Virus record (IMG/VR): IMGVR_UViG_3300022752_002410
Span: 1-64,000 of that record
Length of the DNA: 64,000 nt
DNA from: a virus
Strand: one strand, 5' to 3'
Under the pieces are notes generated by a model that was not told the DNA's origin, did no database searches, and was given only the letters and a program-made list of their open reading frames with translations. Shown one piece after another: positions 8,154-18,395 of the stretch. Positions within the stretch are counted from its first letter, which is position 1. Each line of letters starts with the position of its first letter. The translations under genes were made by a program, and so were the position numbers.

Positions 8154-8932
8154 TTACATTAATCGGACACGGATATGTAGGCGAAACTATCGCCAGAGAA
8201 CTATTTAAGGCAGGACAAGACTTTCTTTGGATTAGCCATAAGGATCCTATACCATCAGGTACAATCTTTATTATCAATGCTGCTGGCTATACTGGATCAC
8301 CCAATGTAGATGCTTGTGAAATATATCGTCAAGAATGTATTGATGGTAATGTAACTTGGCCCTTAATGTTGGAAAGACATAACCCAAACACACCAATCAT
8401 ACACATTAGCAGTGGTTGTGTGTATGGTGGATACCCTCCAGGTGGTTATAAAGAGACTGATCCCTGTGACTTTACCTTTAAGACTGGTAGTTTTTACAGT
8501 GGTAGCAAAGCATTGGCACAGACATTGTTAGAACCTTATATGGATAAGAGTTATCTCTTTCGTATTCGTATGCCTTTTGGACGCTTTCGTCATCCCAAAA
8601 ACTTTTTAACCAAGTTGGAAAAATACGAAAAGTTAATTAGTTTTGAAAATAGTTTAACTTTCGTAGAAGATGTAGGCAAGATTTGTGTTCATTTCATATT
8701 GACTAGACCTACTCCTGGTGTGTATAATGTGTGTAATCCAGGAAGCAGCAATGCTCGTGAGATTGTAGATATGATGAAGTTGGACAAACAGTGGTTTACC
8801 TTAGAGGAATTTAAGGCTGCTACTACTGCACCAAGAAGTAACTGCGTACTCAATACTGAAAAGTTAGAAAGTGTGTATAGTATCAAACCCATCCGAGAAA
8901 CCCTTGAAGAAGTTATTGGCACATATAAATGA
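8150..8932 (+). CDS. SDR-family sugar-nucleotide reductase/epimerase (RmlD-like)
   Basis: This 260-residue protein has a Rossmann N-terminus ([12 protein letters not shown]), an INAAGYTG segment after beta-4, ISSGCVYGG with the catalytic Ser region, and YSGSKAL as YxxxK. The fold resembles dTDP-4-dehydrorhamnose reductase and GDP-fucose synthase relatives. Exact substrate unknown. ATGA overlap with the UXS gene and with uvsE downstream indicates one transcript. Confidence 0.75.
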   Translation: MITLIGHGYVGETIARELFKAGQDFLWISHKDPIPSGTIFIINAAGYTGSPNVDACEIYRQECIDGNVTWPLMLERHNPNTPIIHISSGCVYGGYPPGGYKETDPCDFTFKTGSFYSGSKALAQTLLEPYMDKSYLFRIRMPFGRFRHPKNFLTKLEKYEKLISFENSLTFVEDVGKICVHFILTRPTPGVYNVCNPGSSNAREIVDMMKLDKQWFTLEEFKAATTAPRSNCVLNTEKLESVYSIKPIRETLEEVIGTYK

Positions 8933-9951
8933 AACGAATAGGCTTTGCCTGTAAATGGATTGATCGAGCAGATCAAGTAGATGGTATTCATCCAAAAGAT
9001 GATTGTAAAAAATACAATACCGGTGCTACTACTGTGGCCTGGCTTAATAGACAAACAAAGGATAAGGCTGTAGAAAAATTATGGTCGTTGGTCAAACAAA
9101 ATATATATGCTGCCAAGTTATTGGTAGAAAAGGTAGGTAATCTAGATGGAGAACTTAGAATGGTTCGCCTATCAAGTGATATACTTCCAGTATATACAGA
9201 GCCTACTTGGTGTTGGTTTTGGCGTGAGCCTGACGTTGTTGCTTATGCTGAAAAACACTTTGCAGAAGTTGGGCGCATTGCTCGCAGCCGTGATGTGCGT
9301 CTGTCTTTTCATCCAGGCCAATTCACAGTTTTGGCTTCAGATAATCCTGGGATTGTCCACCGTAGTATAGAAGAATTTGAATATCACGCCGATATGGCAC
9401 GTTGGATGGGCTATGGCAGAGAGTTCCAAGACTTTAAGATTAATGTACACATTTCAGGTAGACAAGGTCCAGAAGGTATTAGGCGTGCTTATCAACGCCT
9501 TAGCCCCGAGGCACGTAATTGTATCACAATCGAAAATGAGGAAATAAGTTATGGACTTGATGATTGTTTGGGCATCAGTGATATTGTGCCTATTGTTCTT
9601 GACATACATCACCATTGGATTCGTGAAGGAGAATATATCCAACACAATGATGTTCGCATCAACAGGGTTATTGATAGTTGGCGTGGTAGGCGCCCTGTGG
9701 CTCATTATTCCGTCAGTCGTGAGGATGTTGTTGTAAATCACGCTGTAGATGTTAGGCCAGACCTAAAACTATTATTGGAGTCTGGCTATAAGCGTCAAAA
9801 ACTTAGGGCACACAGTGACTTTATGTGGAACACTGCCGTAAATGATTGGGCCTATACTCACTGGGAGTGGGCCGATTTAATGGTCGAAAGTAAGGCTAAA
9901 AACTTGGCTAGCTTTGCTTTACATCGCCACTTCCAACAACTGGTGCCTTAG
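8929..9951 (+). CDS. uvsE: UV damage endonuclease (UvsE/UVDE)
   Basis: This 340-residue TIM-barrel protein shows family landmarks in order: RIGFACKW, MVRLSSDILP, RLSFHPGQFTVL, KINVHISGR, ITIENEE, VLDIHHHW and HYSVSR. Conserved His, Glu and Asp residues bind the metal cluster. UVDE nicks DNA 5' of UV photoproducts and starts alternative excision repair. T4-like phages more often carry DenV, so this is a replacement seen in aquatic phages. Its last 44 bases overlap the end of a minus-strand gene. Confidence 0.92.
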   Translation: MKRIGFACKWIDRADQVDGIHPKDDCKKYNTGATTVAWLNRQTKDKAVEKLWSLVKQNIYAAKLLVEKVGNLDGELRMVRLSSDILPVYTEPTWCWFWREPDVVAYAEKHFAEVGRIARSRDVRLSFHPGQFTVLASDNPGIVHRSIEEFEYHADMARWMGYGREFQDFKINVHISGRQGPEGIRRAYQRLSPEARNCITIENEEISYGLDDCLGISDIVPIVLDIHHHWIREGEYIQHNDVRINRVIDSWRGRRPVAHYSVSREDVVVNHAVDVRPDLKLLLESGYKRQKLRAHSDFMWNTAVNDWAYTHWEWADLMVESKAKNLASFALHRHFQQLVP

Positions 9952-10249
9952 CCTTACGTGTTGCTGGTTTTTTAGCTGCTGGCTTTTTAGCTGCTGGCTT
10001 TTTAGCTGCTGGCTTTTTAGCTGCTGGTGTTTTCTCAACAGGTGGTTTTTCAGCCTTGGGTTTAGCTACCCGAGGCTTTTTTACCTTTGCTGGTGCTTCC
10101 GTAGCAGGCGCATCACTGGTTGGGAATGTTACCCAAGGTTGAGTTGAAGGTTCAGCCTTAACTTCTTTTACAGGTTCCGCGCTTTGCTTGGCTGCTGCCT
10201 GCTCTTGTTCTGTAGGAAATCCAAATAGCTCTTTAAGTTTCTTAAGCAT
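9908..10249 (-). CDS. Histone H1-like Lys/Ala/Pro-rich protein
   Basis: This 113-residue protein starts MLKKLKELFGFPTEQEQ and continues as a low-complexity Lys/Ala/Pro tail with four AAKKP units, like H1-type nucleoid proteins. ATG 10249 is preferred because GGAG sits seven bases upstream on the minus strand; TTG 10261 is a poorer start. It likely binds nucleic acid. It runs against its neighbours and its stop lies 44 bases inside uvsE, so convergent transcripts overlap. Confidence 0.65.
   Translation of the reverse strand: MLKKLKELFGFPTEQEQAAAKQSAEPVKEVKAEPSTQPWVTFPTSDAPATEAPAKVKKPRVAKPKAEKPPVEKTPAAKKPAAKKPAAKKPAAKKPATRKAKAPVVGSGDVKQS
9970..10029 (-). repeat. Four 15-base tandem repeats encoding AAKKP
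   Basis: A 15-base unit is repeated four times almost perfectly on the plus strand as TTTAGCTGCTGGCTT. On the minus strand it encodes the AAKKP units of the H1-like protein. Confidence 0.85.
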
Positions 10250-10282
10250 AATATTCTCCAATATAGTAGTATATATCCTATT

Positions 10283-10570
10283 TTATAACTTACTGATATC
10301 TTCTAGGCTACTGGCTTTCATGTCCCACTGTTTACTTTTTTGAATACGTTTTTGTTGAGCAAAGCGTTTAGGATCACAGTTAGGACATACATGAAAATAG
10401 TTATTGCTTAATCGTTTTGGATCCATTTTACCTTTTTGCCGTGTAAAAATTACACTGCAATTATCACATCTAAGCCTAATAAAAGCGGATTCTCTAGTAT
10501 AGCTATGTTCTAAACCTGTTTTACTAGCTCTAATATAAGTATTTGTCAAGTAAAATATCTCTATAAACAT
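10283..10570 (-). CDS. Small zinc-ribbon protein
   Basis: This 95-residue basic protein has CDNC (Cys35, Cys38) and CPNC (Cys62, Cys65), a four-cysteine zinc ribbon like those beside phage HNH and transcription proteins. No catalytic motif is seen. The start at 10570 lacks a clear Shine-Dalgarno. It lies back to back with the IscA-like gene, 50 bases apart. Confidence 0.6.
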   Translation of the reverse strand: MFIEIFYLTNTYIRASKTGLEHSYTRESAFIRLRCDNCSVIFTRQKGKMDPKRLSNNYFHVCPNCDPKRFAQQKRIQKSKQWDMKASSLEDISKL

Positions 10571-10607
10571 AATATATTTACTTGCATTAAGATTATAAAA
10601 AGGTATC

Positions 10608-10615
10608 GATAAATA
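10608..10615 (+). promoter_or_regulatory. Late promoter element GATAAATA
   Basis: This T4-type late element is only five bases before ATG 10621. By T4 geometry transcription would start within about one base of the ATG, so the mRNA may be leaderless; no Shine-Dalgarno is visible. Confidence 0.55.
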
Positions 10616-10620
10616 ACATT

Positions 10621-10971
10621 ATGATAAACATTACCGAATCAGCACGTACAAAAATAAGCGAATTGATTGAAGAAGAAAACAATCCAAATCTTTTTCTAAG
10701 AACATTTGTCCAAGGTGGTGGGTGTAGTGGAATGAGCTACGGCTTCACTTTTGATGAACAATCTAACGAAGATGACTTTCAAATAGATATTGGGCCTACT
10801 AGGGTGCTAATTGATGCAATGAGTATGCAGTATCTTACAGGAGCAGAGATTGATTACAAATCTAGTCTAGAAGGCGATTCATTTGTAATACGTAATCCCA
10901 ACGCCCAAACTACTTGTGGTTGTGGCAGTAGTTTTAGTATGGGTGATGATTTTTATGATAACTTAGACTAA
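10621..10971 (+). CDS. IscA/ErpA/HesB-type iron-sulfur carrier
   Basis: This 116-residue protein has the A-type carrier layout: [11 protein letters not shown] with Cys35 and [12 protein letters not shown] with Cys99 and Cys101, the three cluster-binding cysteines. Family members accept Fe-S clusters from IscU/SufB and deliver them to apo-enzymes. In a phage it may support viral or host Fe-S enzymes during infection. Length is typical. It stands between a late promoter and the giant fibre gene, one base apart. Confidence 0.9.
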   Translation: MINITESARTKISELIEEENNPNLFLRTFVQGGGCSGMSYGFTFDEQSNEDDFQIDIGPTRVLIDAMSMQYLTGAEIDYKSSLEGDSFVIRNPNAQTTCGCGSSFSMGDDFYDNLD

Positions 10972-10972
10972 T

Positions 10973-13900
10973 ATGGCTAGAAAAGAAATAGACATCGGTA
11001 TTGTAGGAAATGATGGTACTGGAGACAGTATTCGTGAAGCCTTCAGAAAAGTCAATGATAATTTTAAAGAAATGTACGCTGTCTTTGGTCAAGGTGGTGC
11101 TATACGATTTCAAGATCTAGACAATGTAATAACAGAACAAAGACAAATATATGCTTTGACTAACGCCACTGGTCTAATGAAAGGCATAATAGAGCCAGTA
11201 GACGGATCAGCAGGTTTCAATATCAATATTACTGCATCAGATCAGGCCACAGATCAATTCACAACTACTAGTACAGTATCATTAAAAATTAATGATAAAA
11301 TAACTTTTAGCTCAAGTGTTACAGGAGGTGGTGGTAGTATATTTGGTGGGGTCAATTCTACAACAACTTATTATATTAATACCATAGTAAGTGCTACACA
11401 ATTTACAGTAAGCCTAACTCAAGACGGTTTAGGAATTAATAGAATATTAACCAGCGATAATACTGGTCTAAACATTAAACCTAGAATAATGGAAGGTTCC
11501 CAAGGTATCCTAGTGGACAGTGCCAGTGATCCTAATAAAATCACTATAAGCAATATTGGTGGGAGATTAGTTTCAGATGGTAAACCTAGTCTACAAAGTC
11601 CATTAAATGCCAATGGTAAAATAATAGCTAATATAGGTGATCCCACAGCCAGTAATGTTCAAACATTTAATAATCTTTTTGGTAATGACGGCGTAAGCAT
11701 CACAGTGAATGATGTGGTAATTAGTAAAGGTTATGCAGATAAAAATTACATAAGAAAAACTGGTGGAGGTGGAAGTGGCCAAATTAGAGCGAGAAGTGAA
11801 CCACTTACAAGAAATGAATACATACTGACTATAGATGAATATATTAATGGTAATGCTATAATACCAAATCATGGTTTAGATAACACCGTTGACGGTAGTC
11901 CATATACATATAATAGTACAGCCACTGTTGCTTCAGGATTAAAAAATACCATATTTGTAACTGATTCATATTTTACTATTGGTAGAAGCTTTAAGATAAC
12001 AGAATTAGGTAATACAGATTTTACAACACTAGGCGCTCAAAGAAATATAGTTGGAGAAGTATTTGTATCAACAAGTACTGGTGTTGGTACAGGCAAGGTA
12101 AGACCAGTATATTTTATTAGATACTTTGATGGTAATGGTATAAGTTTTCATTTTACTGCTAATGATGCACTTAATAATGCTAATAGAATAGTGCTAACGA
12201 ATAATGATGGTACAGCAGTTGAAACTATAACAGATGCTTACTTAACCACAGAACTATTAGGCAATTGGGCCAGTAATGAAGTATTGCCTAGAAATAGTGT
12301 TGTCCGACGTCAGGGCGATGTAATGACCGGACCTTTAACATTGTTTGATCACCCAGATCCATTTGAAGGAATAGGAACACCAAATGGAGCAAGTGATCTA
12401 CAGGCAGCTACCAAATATTATGTGGACAATAGTAGCTTTGTTAGTAGAGTTAATTTATTTGTTAGCACAAGCGGAAATGATCTACAACCAAATACACCAC
12501 CTGGTAAAGAAGGAAGTAGTTGGGCCTATAGTTATGCTACTATAGGTAAAGCTTGCCAAAAAGCTGAATATTTACTAAGTGTAGCAGACGTAGAAACAGG
12601 GCCATATAGACAATTAATTGCCTACAATAACGGTGCAGAACTATCTGTTGTTACAAATTATACTCCAGGCAACGTAGCATCAATTACATTTACAAATTAT
12701 AATGGCAAACGAGTAGATCAAGGTGTACTAAACAATGAGGATATAACTCCTGGTAAACTATTAGTAGGAAGACTAAGTGGTGCCAAGGGAACTATCAGTC
12801 AATATTTAGGTGATGATGGTACTGGTGTTGGTCAAGATAAAATTGAATTGATCAATGTAAGAGGCACATTTTTAAAAGGTGAGAACTTAGAATTCGGTGA
12901 TACAGTAAAAAATCTACAAATAACTATTCATGTAGAAAGTGGTATCTATGAAGAAGATTATCCTATAAAACTGCCAACTAACACAGCCATAGTAGGTGAT
13001 GAATTTCGTAGAGTCCTGGTAAGACCTAAAGATCGTATAAGTCAAAGTCCTTGGGCTGACACTTGGTTTTTTAGAAATACTGTATTTGATGGACTAAATT
13101 TAGTCAATGTTGCTAACCCTGTAAATAAAAAACATTTCCTTGATACAGACCTACAAGGTTGGTATAGTCATCATTATTATATAAAACCAGGACTACCATT
13201 GAATCCTGGTCCTAGATATGACAATCCTGGTAACTTTATAGCTGCTGCTAATCTTATAGCCGCTGCCAAATCTACCATTCAACAGGAAATAGTAATTTAT
13301 ATCAACAATTTACCTAGTACTAATCTTAATGCAACCCAAGAAGCTAAGAGTATTAGAGATACTGGGTTTATTATTGACGCTATTGTTGCTGATCTAATAG
13401 AAGGTGGCAACGAAAAAATAGTTAACTTACAAGAAGTTTTTAGCAAAGTTACCACACTCACTACAGATTGCAAAGCAGGTATACTACAAATTGCAGTATA
13501 CATCAATTCTACAGTATTAAACTCATTACCCACTGCTGATAAAAATCAAATTACACCTATCATTACCAGCATGATGAACAGGTTATATTTTGGCTTTAAT
13601 CCTGCTTATAATACTCCGAAAAATAATAAAGATATGGATGTATTTTTATGTAACGATGCCAGTATTGTTCGTCAGATAACATGCCAAGGTCATGGTGGAT
13701 TTATGATGGTGCTTGATCCAGCTGGTCAAATTTTAACAAAGAGTCCATATTGTCAACAAAGTGGTAGCTTCAGCGGCAGTATAAACAAACAAGCATTTAG
13801 AGGTGGTCAATATATTGACGGGTTCACTGGTAATTTAAAACCTACAGTGGTCAGTAAACTAAGTGATTATAGACTGGTAATTACTGACATACCTAGAGAA

Positions 13901-16900
13901 CCTGAAATGCCCAGTAGCTTTTATATTAATGGAGAACGTTTTAAAGTTAATAGTTGGCTTCCTGGTCCTAATGCTAAAATTAATGCTGGTAAACTTATGA
14001 CCTTGAATAAAAACTTTGTCAATGAACAGAGTAAAGGTTACTTAAGCACTAGTACATTAAAATTTGATGACAGTGAATATAATTTTTATATTAATCTTAT
14101 TATAGATAGTCTAATATTTGATATGATCAATGTGGGCAATCTCAAAACTACATTGGCTGCTAGAAGACTTTTTAGATTAGATGAATTAGTTTTAAGAATT
14201 CCTCAAAATCAAAAAACACTTTTAATTGGATTAATTAATTATATAAGAGATACATTTAGTTCCGTTCTAGCACAAACTACAGTAACTACAAATCAAACCA
14301 AATATACTCAAGTTACAGATAGTGGCATTATAGCAGAAACTTTGACTACAACTTTGCTACAATCCTTGTGTTATAATTTGACAAATGTTGTTCAAAATGG
14401 TATAGAGTTAGCGAATAATTTAAATTATCCAGAATTTATTTTAAAATTAGAACCAAATGAACAGTTTGCCAGTATTAATCCTACATCAATTACTCTAATA
14501 ACTCCTGGTAATACCAGTATGTTGAGTAATGACTTTACTCAGGTAAATGACCTAGGTTATGGCATAGTGACCAATAATAAAGGTCTAGCAGAATGTGTTA
14601 GTGTATTCAGCTACTATACTTGGACCAGTATGTTCAGTGCCAATGGTGGACAAATACGTAGCTTAAACAGCAGCAGTGCCAATGGTGAATATGGACTAGT
14701 AGCACTAGGTTCAGATCCACTTGAGGTCAGTGATGCAGTTGCTCTTGCAGATAACCTAATACAAGTAGCAAAAGTTAACAAAGCAGGACCATATATCAAT
14801 GATGGCGACGTAGGTGAGTTACAATTTTATATAGATAATTTTCAATATGCACCATACAATGTTAGCGTAGTAGAGGTTAATCACGGTGGGGCAGTAGGCA
14901 TTGTAAGATATGAGATGAGCAACGTATCTGTAGCCGAAACTGATGCAAATGGTGATCCTATAGTATTAAAAATTAATTTAAACACTAGTGGAAATAATGA
15001 TTCTAGTACTAGCGGCCTTAAAGCAGCCTTGTTAGATAACCAAAATATAATAATAAGATCAGGACAAAATTTAAAATTTAACAATGTATTGGATACTAAT
15101 CCAGTAAGACCTAGTACTGCATTGACTTTTGAAGGAGATCCAGATCTGGCCAATGCTCCTGTGTATAGAGTAATTGCATATAATACAACAAGCCCCATAG
15201 GACAACCATTAAATGCAGTAGGACAGCCTAAAGATAAGGCAATATTAACTACAGACACTACCTACAATTACATAATATTAACTGTTGACAAGACAAGAAT
15301 TACAATTACAGATCCTTTGAATAGTGGTTGTACTTTGGGAAGTCAAGCCGGTGATATAAGAATAGCTATTAATCCTAAAGCAGCAGTTATAGAACTAGCA
15401 AGAATTAATACTGGGCAAATGATTACTGCTTGGGATGGTAAAATGCATCGTGTTGTTAGCTATACAAATGCTAGCGATAGTAAAGGAAATTATGGTATAG
15501 TTACTCTTACTGAATTAACACCAACTGTGAATATAAATGCTGTTCCTATAGCTACAGGAATTCAAAGTCCTCTAGTACATGCATTACCTGATGGTGTTAT
15601 TACATTAAGATTAGGTTTGCAAGCAGGTGAAATAGCCAACATTAGAGTAAGAATTAGTACATTAAGAGCTACTGGACATGACTTTTTAGACATAGGAACC
15701 GGTGGATATAACAATAGTAATTACCCAAGCAAGATATTTGGAGCTCCTAGACCTCCAAGTCAAGCCAATGAAATTGAAGAAAGAACTAGTGGTCGTGTAT
15801 TTTATGTTAGTACTGATCAAAATGGTTTCTTTAGAGTAGGACGCTTCTTTACAGTTGATCAAGGTACTGGTACTGTTAAGTTTGCTGCCAGTATTGCACT
15901 GAGTAATTTAGATGGTTTAGGCTTTAAGAAAGGAACTGAAATCAGTGAGTTCAGTGATGATGATAAATTTACTGATCTAGCCAATGACGCAGTTCCAACT
16001 GAATATGCCACTGATGCATATATTAGTTATAGATTGGGTATAACAAGAAATAACAATCTAATACCATCTAATCAAAGAATAGGCCCAGGATTTTTACCAT
16101 TAAATGGTGTAGCAGGTCCCACAGCTAATATAAGTTGGAATGGATTTAAACTGACAACTTTGGCTACTCCTACAATTAGTAGTGATGCAGCCACTAAGGG
16201 GTATGTTGACAACCTAGCAATTACATTTGATAGTTTGAGTAAGAAGGTAGATGTAATTAGCGATACTGCAAGAATAGGTGATGTGCTTGTAAGTTTTGGT
16301 AATGTTAGAGCCAGTAGCACTGTAAAAGGCTTTAGTCATGCTACAATGGCAGGGGATATAGAAACACAGTTAATAAGCACTGCTACAAGTACATTAACTG
16401 CTGCTATCCCATCTTCTGGTGTAGTAACTAATGGTATAGAATTAGCAAATGGTACTAATTTTCCAACATCTGGATACGTGCTAGTACGTACTACAAACAA
16501 AGAAGAAGTATTTTATTACGCTAGTAAATCAAATGCTAACACATTAGGTAATGTTTCACGTCTAAGTGAAAAGACTGAAATTGACAGTAAGTTCAATATA
16601 GGATTTGCTAATGCCCATGCTATAGGTACAGAAGTAATTTGTCTTAATACTTTAGAATTAAACAACCAAATTAAAGCATTGAGTATAGTAAATGGTGATA
16701 TTAGTGCAACTGCTGGTATCAATCAAAGCAAATTAAACATGAATGAAGCTAATACCTTCCCTAGTGCTGATTGGAGTCGAACAGATAAAGCACAGGCAGA
16801 CTTAGGATTAGCTAAATTTGATGCTACAGAATTTCAAACTGATAGAGGCTTCGTAAGATTAAATGCAGCAGGTATTGCACATAGTAGAATCAGCTCAGTC

Positions 16901-18091
16901 AACTCAAGATCAGTGCTAGGTAATGTTTCAGCTAGTGCATCCTCTCCTACTAATTTAAGTTTTGAAACTGTATTTCAAAAAGGACTTAGAGATAGTTTAA
17001 CAACTGCTGGTGTAAATCCTGGTCGAAGATATGTTTGGAATAGCTTACAATTAACAGCAGAAGCAGATAGTACCCAAAGTGCTGTAGAGATTACTTCAAA
17101 TGCCCTATCTAATACTCTAGTTTTAAGAAACGGTGATGGTCGTACACAATTTAATGGGATAGAAACAGATGATGGTGTTGTAGTATTAAGTTTTAGTGGA
17201 AGTCTTGATACCGCTGCCCCAGTGGTATATAAGGGTCAATGGACTCCAGGTACTAATGCTACACTACGTGCCACCGTGGCAAATTCTCTTGATGCTAGTG
17301 ATACTAGCATTGTTAGAATTGCAGGTAATCAAGAAATAACTGGTCTTAAAGATTTTAGTGGTGGTATAAGAACTCCTACAGCGTACAACTTTGGTACTGG
17401 TGCTGCTACAGGTTCGCTATATTTTATAGCGGCAAGTAATGCATATGGACTTACTAAAAATGGTGGCGGTGGTGATGTAGTAACATTCCAGCCAACTGGT
17501 ATTAATATAGATGGTGTAACCACTTTGCCCAAAGCCAATGCAAATACTACACAGTTTTTAAGAGGGGACGGTACTTGGGCATCAGTACCAGTGAATACAA
17601 ATTTAAGCGCACTTACAACAACAGTGATAACTACAGGTGCAGCAACTACAGCAGGTACTATCACAGGTGCATGGACACTTACTAGTGGTAGTACCCTACA
17701 AGCTACCTATGCTGACTTAGCAGAATGGTATACTAGTGATAAAAAATATGAACCTGGTACTGTTTTAGTGTTTGGTGGTACACATGAAACAACAACAACC
17801 GACAAGCTAGCAGACACAAGAGCAGCAGGTGTAGTCACTACCAACCCTGCTTATACAATGAATAACGAGTTAGCCAAAACTATTAACAGTGTTTGTCTAG
17901 CACTACAGGGACGTGTGCCCTGTAAAGTAATAGGAAAAGTTAATAAAGGTGATTTATTAACCACTGCTGCCAGTCCAGGATATGCTATTAGAGCAAATAA
18001 CCCAGCAGTAGGCACTATAATTGGTAAAGCGTTAGAAAGCAAAGATTATGATCAATCAGGTCTAATTGAAATAGCTGTGGGGAGAATGTAA
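10973..18091 (+). CDS. Giant tail fibre/adhesin with Peptidase_G2-like C-terminal domain
   Basis: At 2372 residues this is the largest gene of the window. The N-terminus holds a module shared with several neighbours (IGIVGNDGTGDSIREAF, then KVNDNF). The body is N/T/S/G-rich and beta-prone, with fibre-type segments such as GDVMTGPLTL and TKYYVDN and a second TKGYVDN near residue 1745. The last 130 residues begin YADLAEWYTSDKKYEPGTV and continue with AGVVTTNPAY, GRVPCKV and GDLLTTA, the pattern of self-processing Peptidase_G2/chaperone ends of phage fibres. Probable host-range determinant. Confidence 0.85.
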   Translation: MARKEIDIGIVGNDGTGDSIREAFRKVNDNFKEMYAVFGQGGAIRFQDLDNVITEQRQIYALTNATGLMKGIIEPVDGSAGFNINITASDQATDQFTTTSTVSLKINDKITFSSSVTGGGGSIFGGVNSTTTYYINTIVSATQFTVSLTQDGLGINRILTSDNTGLNIKPRIMEGSQGILVDSASDPNKITISNIGGRLVSDGKPSLQSPLNANGKIIANIGDPTASNVQTFNNLFGNDGVSITVNDVVISKGYADKNYIRKTGGGGSGQIRARSEPLTRNEYILTIDEYINGNAIIPNHGLDNTVDGSPYTYNSTATVASGLKNTIFVTDSYFTIGRSFKITELGNTDFTTLGAQRNIVGEVFVSTSTGVGTGKVRPVYFIRYFDGNGISFHFTANDALNNANRIVLTNNDGTAVETITDAYLTTELLGNWASNEVLPRNSVVRRQGDVMTGPLTLFDHPDPFEGIGTPNGASDLQAATKYYVDNSSFVSRVNLFVSTSGNDLQPNTPPGKEGSSWAYSYATIGKACQKAEYLLSVADVETGPYRQLIAYNNGAELSVVTNYTPGNVASITFTNYNGKRVDQGVLNNEDITPGKLLVGRLSGAKGTISQYLGDDGTGVGQDKIELINVRGTFLKGENLEFGDTVKNLQITIHVESGIYEEDYPIKLPTNTAIVGDEFRRVLVRPKDRISQSPWADTWFFRNTVFDGLNLVNVANPVNKKHFLDTDLQGWYSHHYYIKPGLPLNPGPRYDNPGNFIAAANLIAAAKSTIQQEIVIYINNLPSTNLNATQEAKSIRDTGFIIDAIVADLIEGGNEKIVNLQEVFSKVTTLTTDCKAGILQIAVYINSTVLNSLPTADKNQITPIITSMMNRLYFGFNPAYNTPKNNKDMDVFLCNDASIVRQITCQGHGGFMMVLDPAGQILTKSPYCQQSGSFSGSINKQAFRGGQYIDGFTGNLKPTVVSKLSDYRLVITDIPREPEMPSSFYINGERFKVNSWLPGPNAKINAGKLMTLNKNFVNEQSKGYLSTSTLKFDDSEYNFYINLIIDSLIFDMINVGNLKTTLAARRLFRLDELVLRIPQNQKTLLIGLINYIRDTFSSVLAQTTVTTNQTKYTQVTDSGIIAETLTTTLLQSLCYNLTNVVQNGIELANNLNYPEFILKLEPNEQFASINPTSITLITPGNTSMLSNDFTQVNDLGYGIVTNNKGLAECVSVFSYYTWTSMFSANGGQIRSLNSSSANGEYGLVALGSDPLEVSDAVALADNLIQVAKVNKAGPYINDGDVGELQFYIDNFQYAPYNVSVVEVNHGGAVGIVRYEMSNVSVAETDANGDPIVLKINLNTSGNNDSSTSGLKAALLDNQNIIIRSGQNLKFNNVLDTNPVRPSTALTFEGDPDLANAPVYRVIAYNTTSPIGQPLNAVGQPKDKAILTTDTTYNYIILTVDKTRITITDPLNSGCTLGSQAGDIRIAINPKAAVIELARINTGQMITAWDGKMHRVVSYTNASDSKGNYGIVTLTELTPTVNINAVPIATGIQSPLVHALPDGVITLRLGLQAGEIANIRVRISTLRATGHDFLDIGTGGYNNSNYPSKIFGAPRPPSQANEIEERTSGRVFYVSTDQNGFFRVGRFFTVDQGTGTVKFAASIALSNLDGLGFKKGTEISEFSDDDKFTDLANDAVPTEYATDAYISYRLGITRNNNLIPSNQRIGPGFLPLNGVAGPTANISWNGFKLTTLATPTISSDAATKGYVDNLAITFDSLSKKVDVISDTARIGDVLVSFGNVRASSTVKGFSHATMAGDIETQLISTATSTLTAAIPSSGVVTNGIELANGTNFPTSGYVLVRTTNKEEVFYYASKSNANTLGNVSRLSEKTEIDSKFNIGFANAHAIGTEVICLNTLELNNQIKALSIVNGDISATAGINQSKLNMNEANTFPSADWSRTDKAQADLGLAKFDATEFQTDRGFVRLNAAGIAHSRISSVNSRSVLGNVSASASSPTNLSFETVFQKGLRDSLTTAGVNPGRRYVWNSLQLTAEADSTQSAVEITSNALSNTLVLRNGDGRTQFNGIETDDGVVVLSFSGSLDTAAPVVYKGQWTPGTNATLRATVANSLDASDTSIVRIAGNQEITGLKDFSGGIRTPTAYNFGTGAATGSLYFIAASNAYGLTKNGGGGDVVTFQPTGINIDGVTTLPKANANTTQFLRGDGTWASVPVNTNLSALTTTVITTGAATTAGTITGAWTLTSGSTLQATYADLAEWYTSDKKYEPGTVLVFGGTHETTTTDKLADTRAAGVVTTNPAYTMNNELAKTINSVCLALQGRVPCKVIGKVNKGDLLTTAASPGYAIRANNPAVGTIIGKALESKDYDQSGLIEIAVGRM

Positions 18092-18387
18092 TGACTATGA
18101 GAATAGTTAATATCGGTGTAGCAGATAAAGGTAATGGTGATCCTTTACGCACAGCGTTTGATAAAATAAACAAAAATTTTGAAGATCTTAATAATGATTT
18201 TGTCAACCTAACAGCGACAGTAAGTAACATCAGTACCACTGCTAGCCTTACAGAATTTGATTTTGGCCAAATCAAACTAAATGCTGTATATGATCCGTTA
18301 CAATTATTATTTTATACAGCTAATATTGATTTAGGTCAAATCAGTGAACCACCTTTGATTGACTATGATGCAGGTGATTTTGAGTAA
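18091..18387 (+). CDS. Short fibre-associated protein
   Basis: This 98-residue protein shares the start module VNIGVADKGNGDPLRTAFDK, then INKNFEDL, with the giant fibre. Its end (FDFGQIKLNA to IDYDAGDFE) resembles the end of the next gene product. It starts at ATG 18091 in a TAATG overlap with the fibre stop. It may be an attachment or tip subunit. Confidence 0.65.
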   Translation: MTMRIVNIGVADKGNGDPLRTAFDKINKNFEDLNNDFVNLTATVSNISTTASLTEFDFGQIKLNAVYDPLQLLFYTANIDLGQISEPPLIDYDAGDFE

Positions 18388-18395
18388 ATATTGAA

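Noticed and set aside
11603-11872. A Cys- and Tyr-rich minus-strand open frame within the giant fibre gene
   Set aside because: A by-product of the AT-rich fibre coding on the opposite strand.
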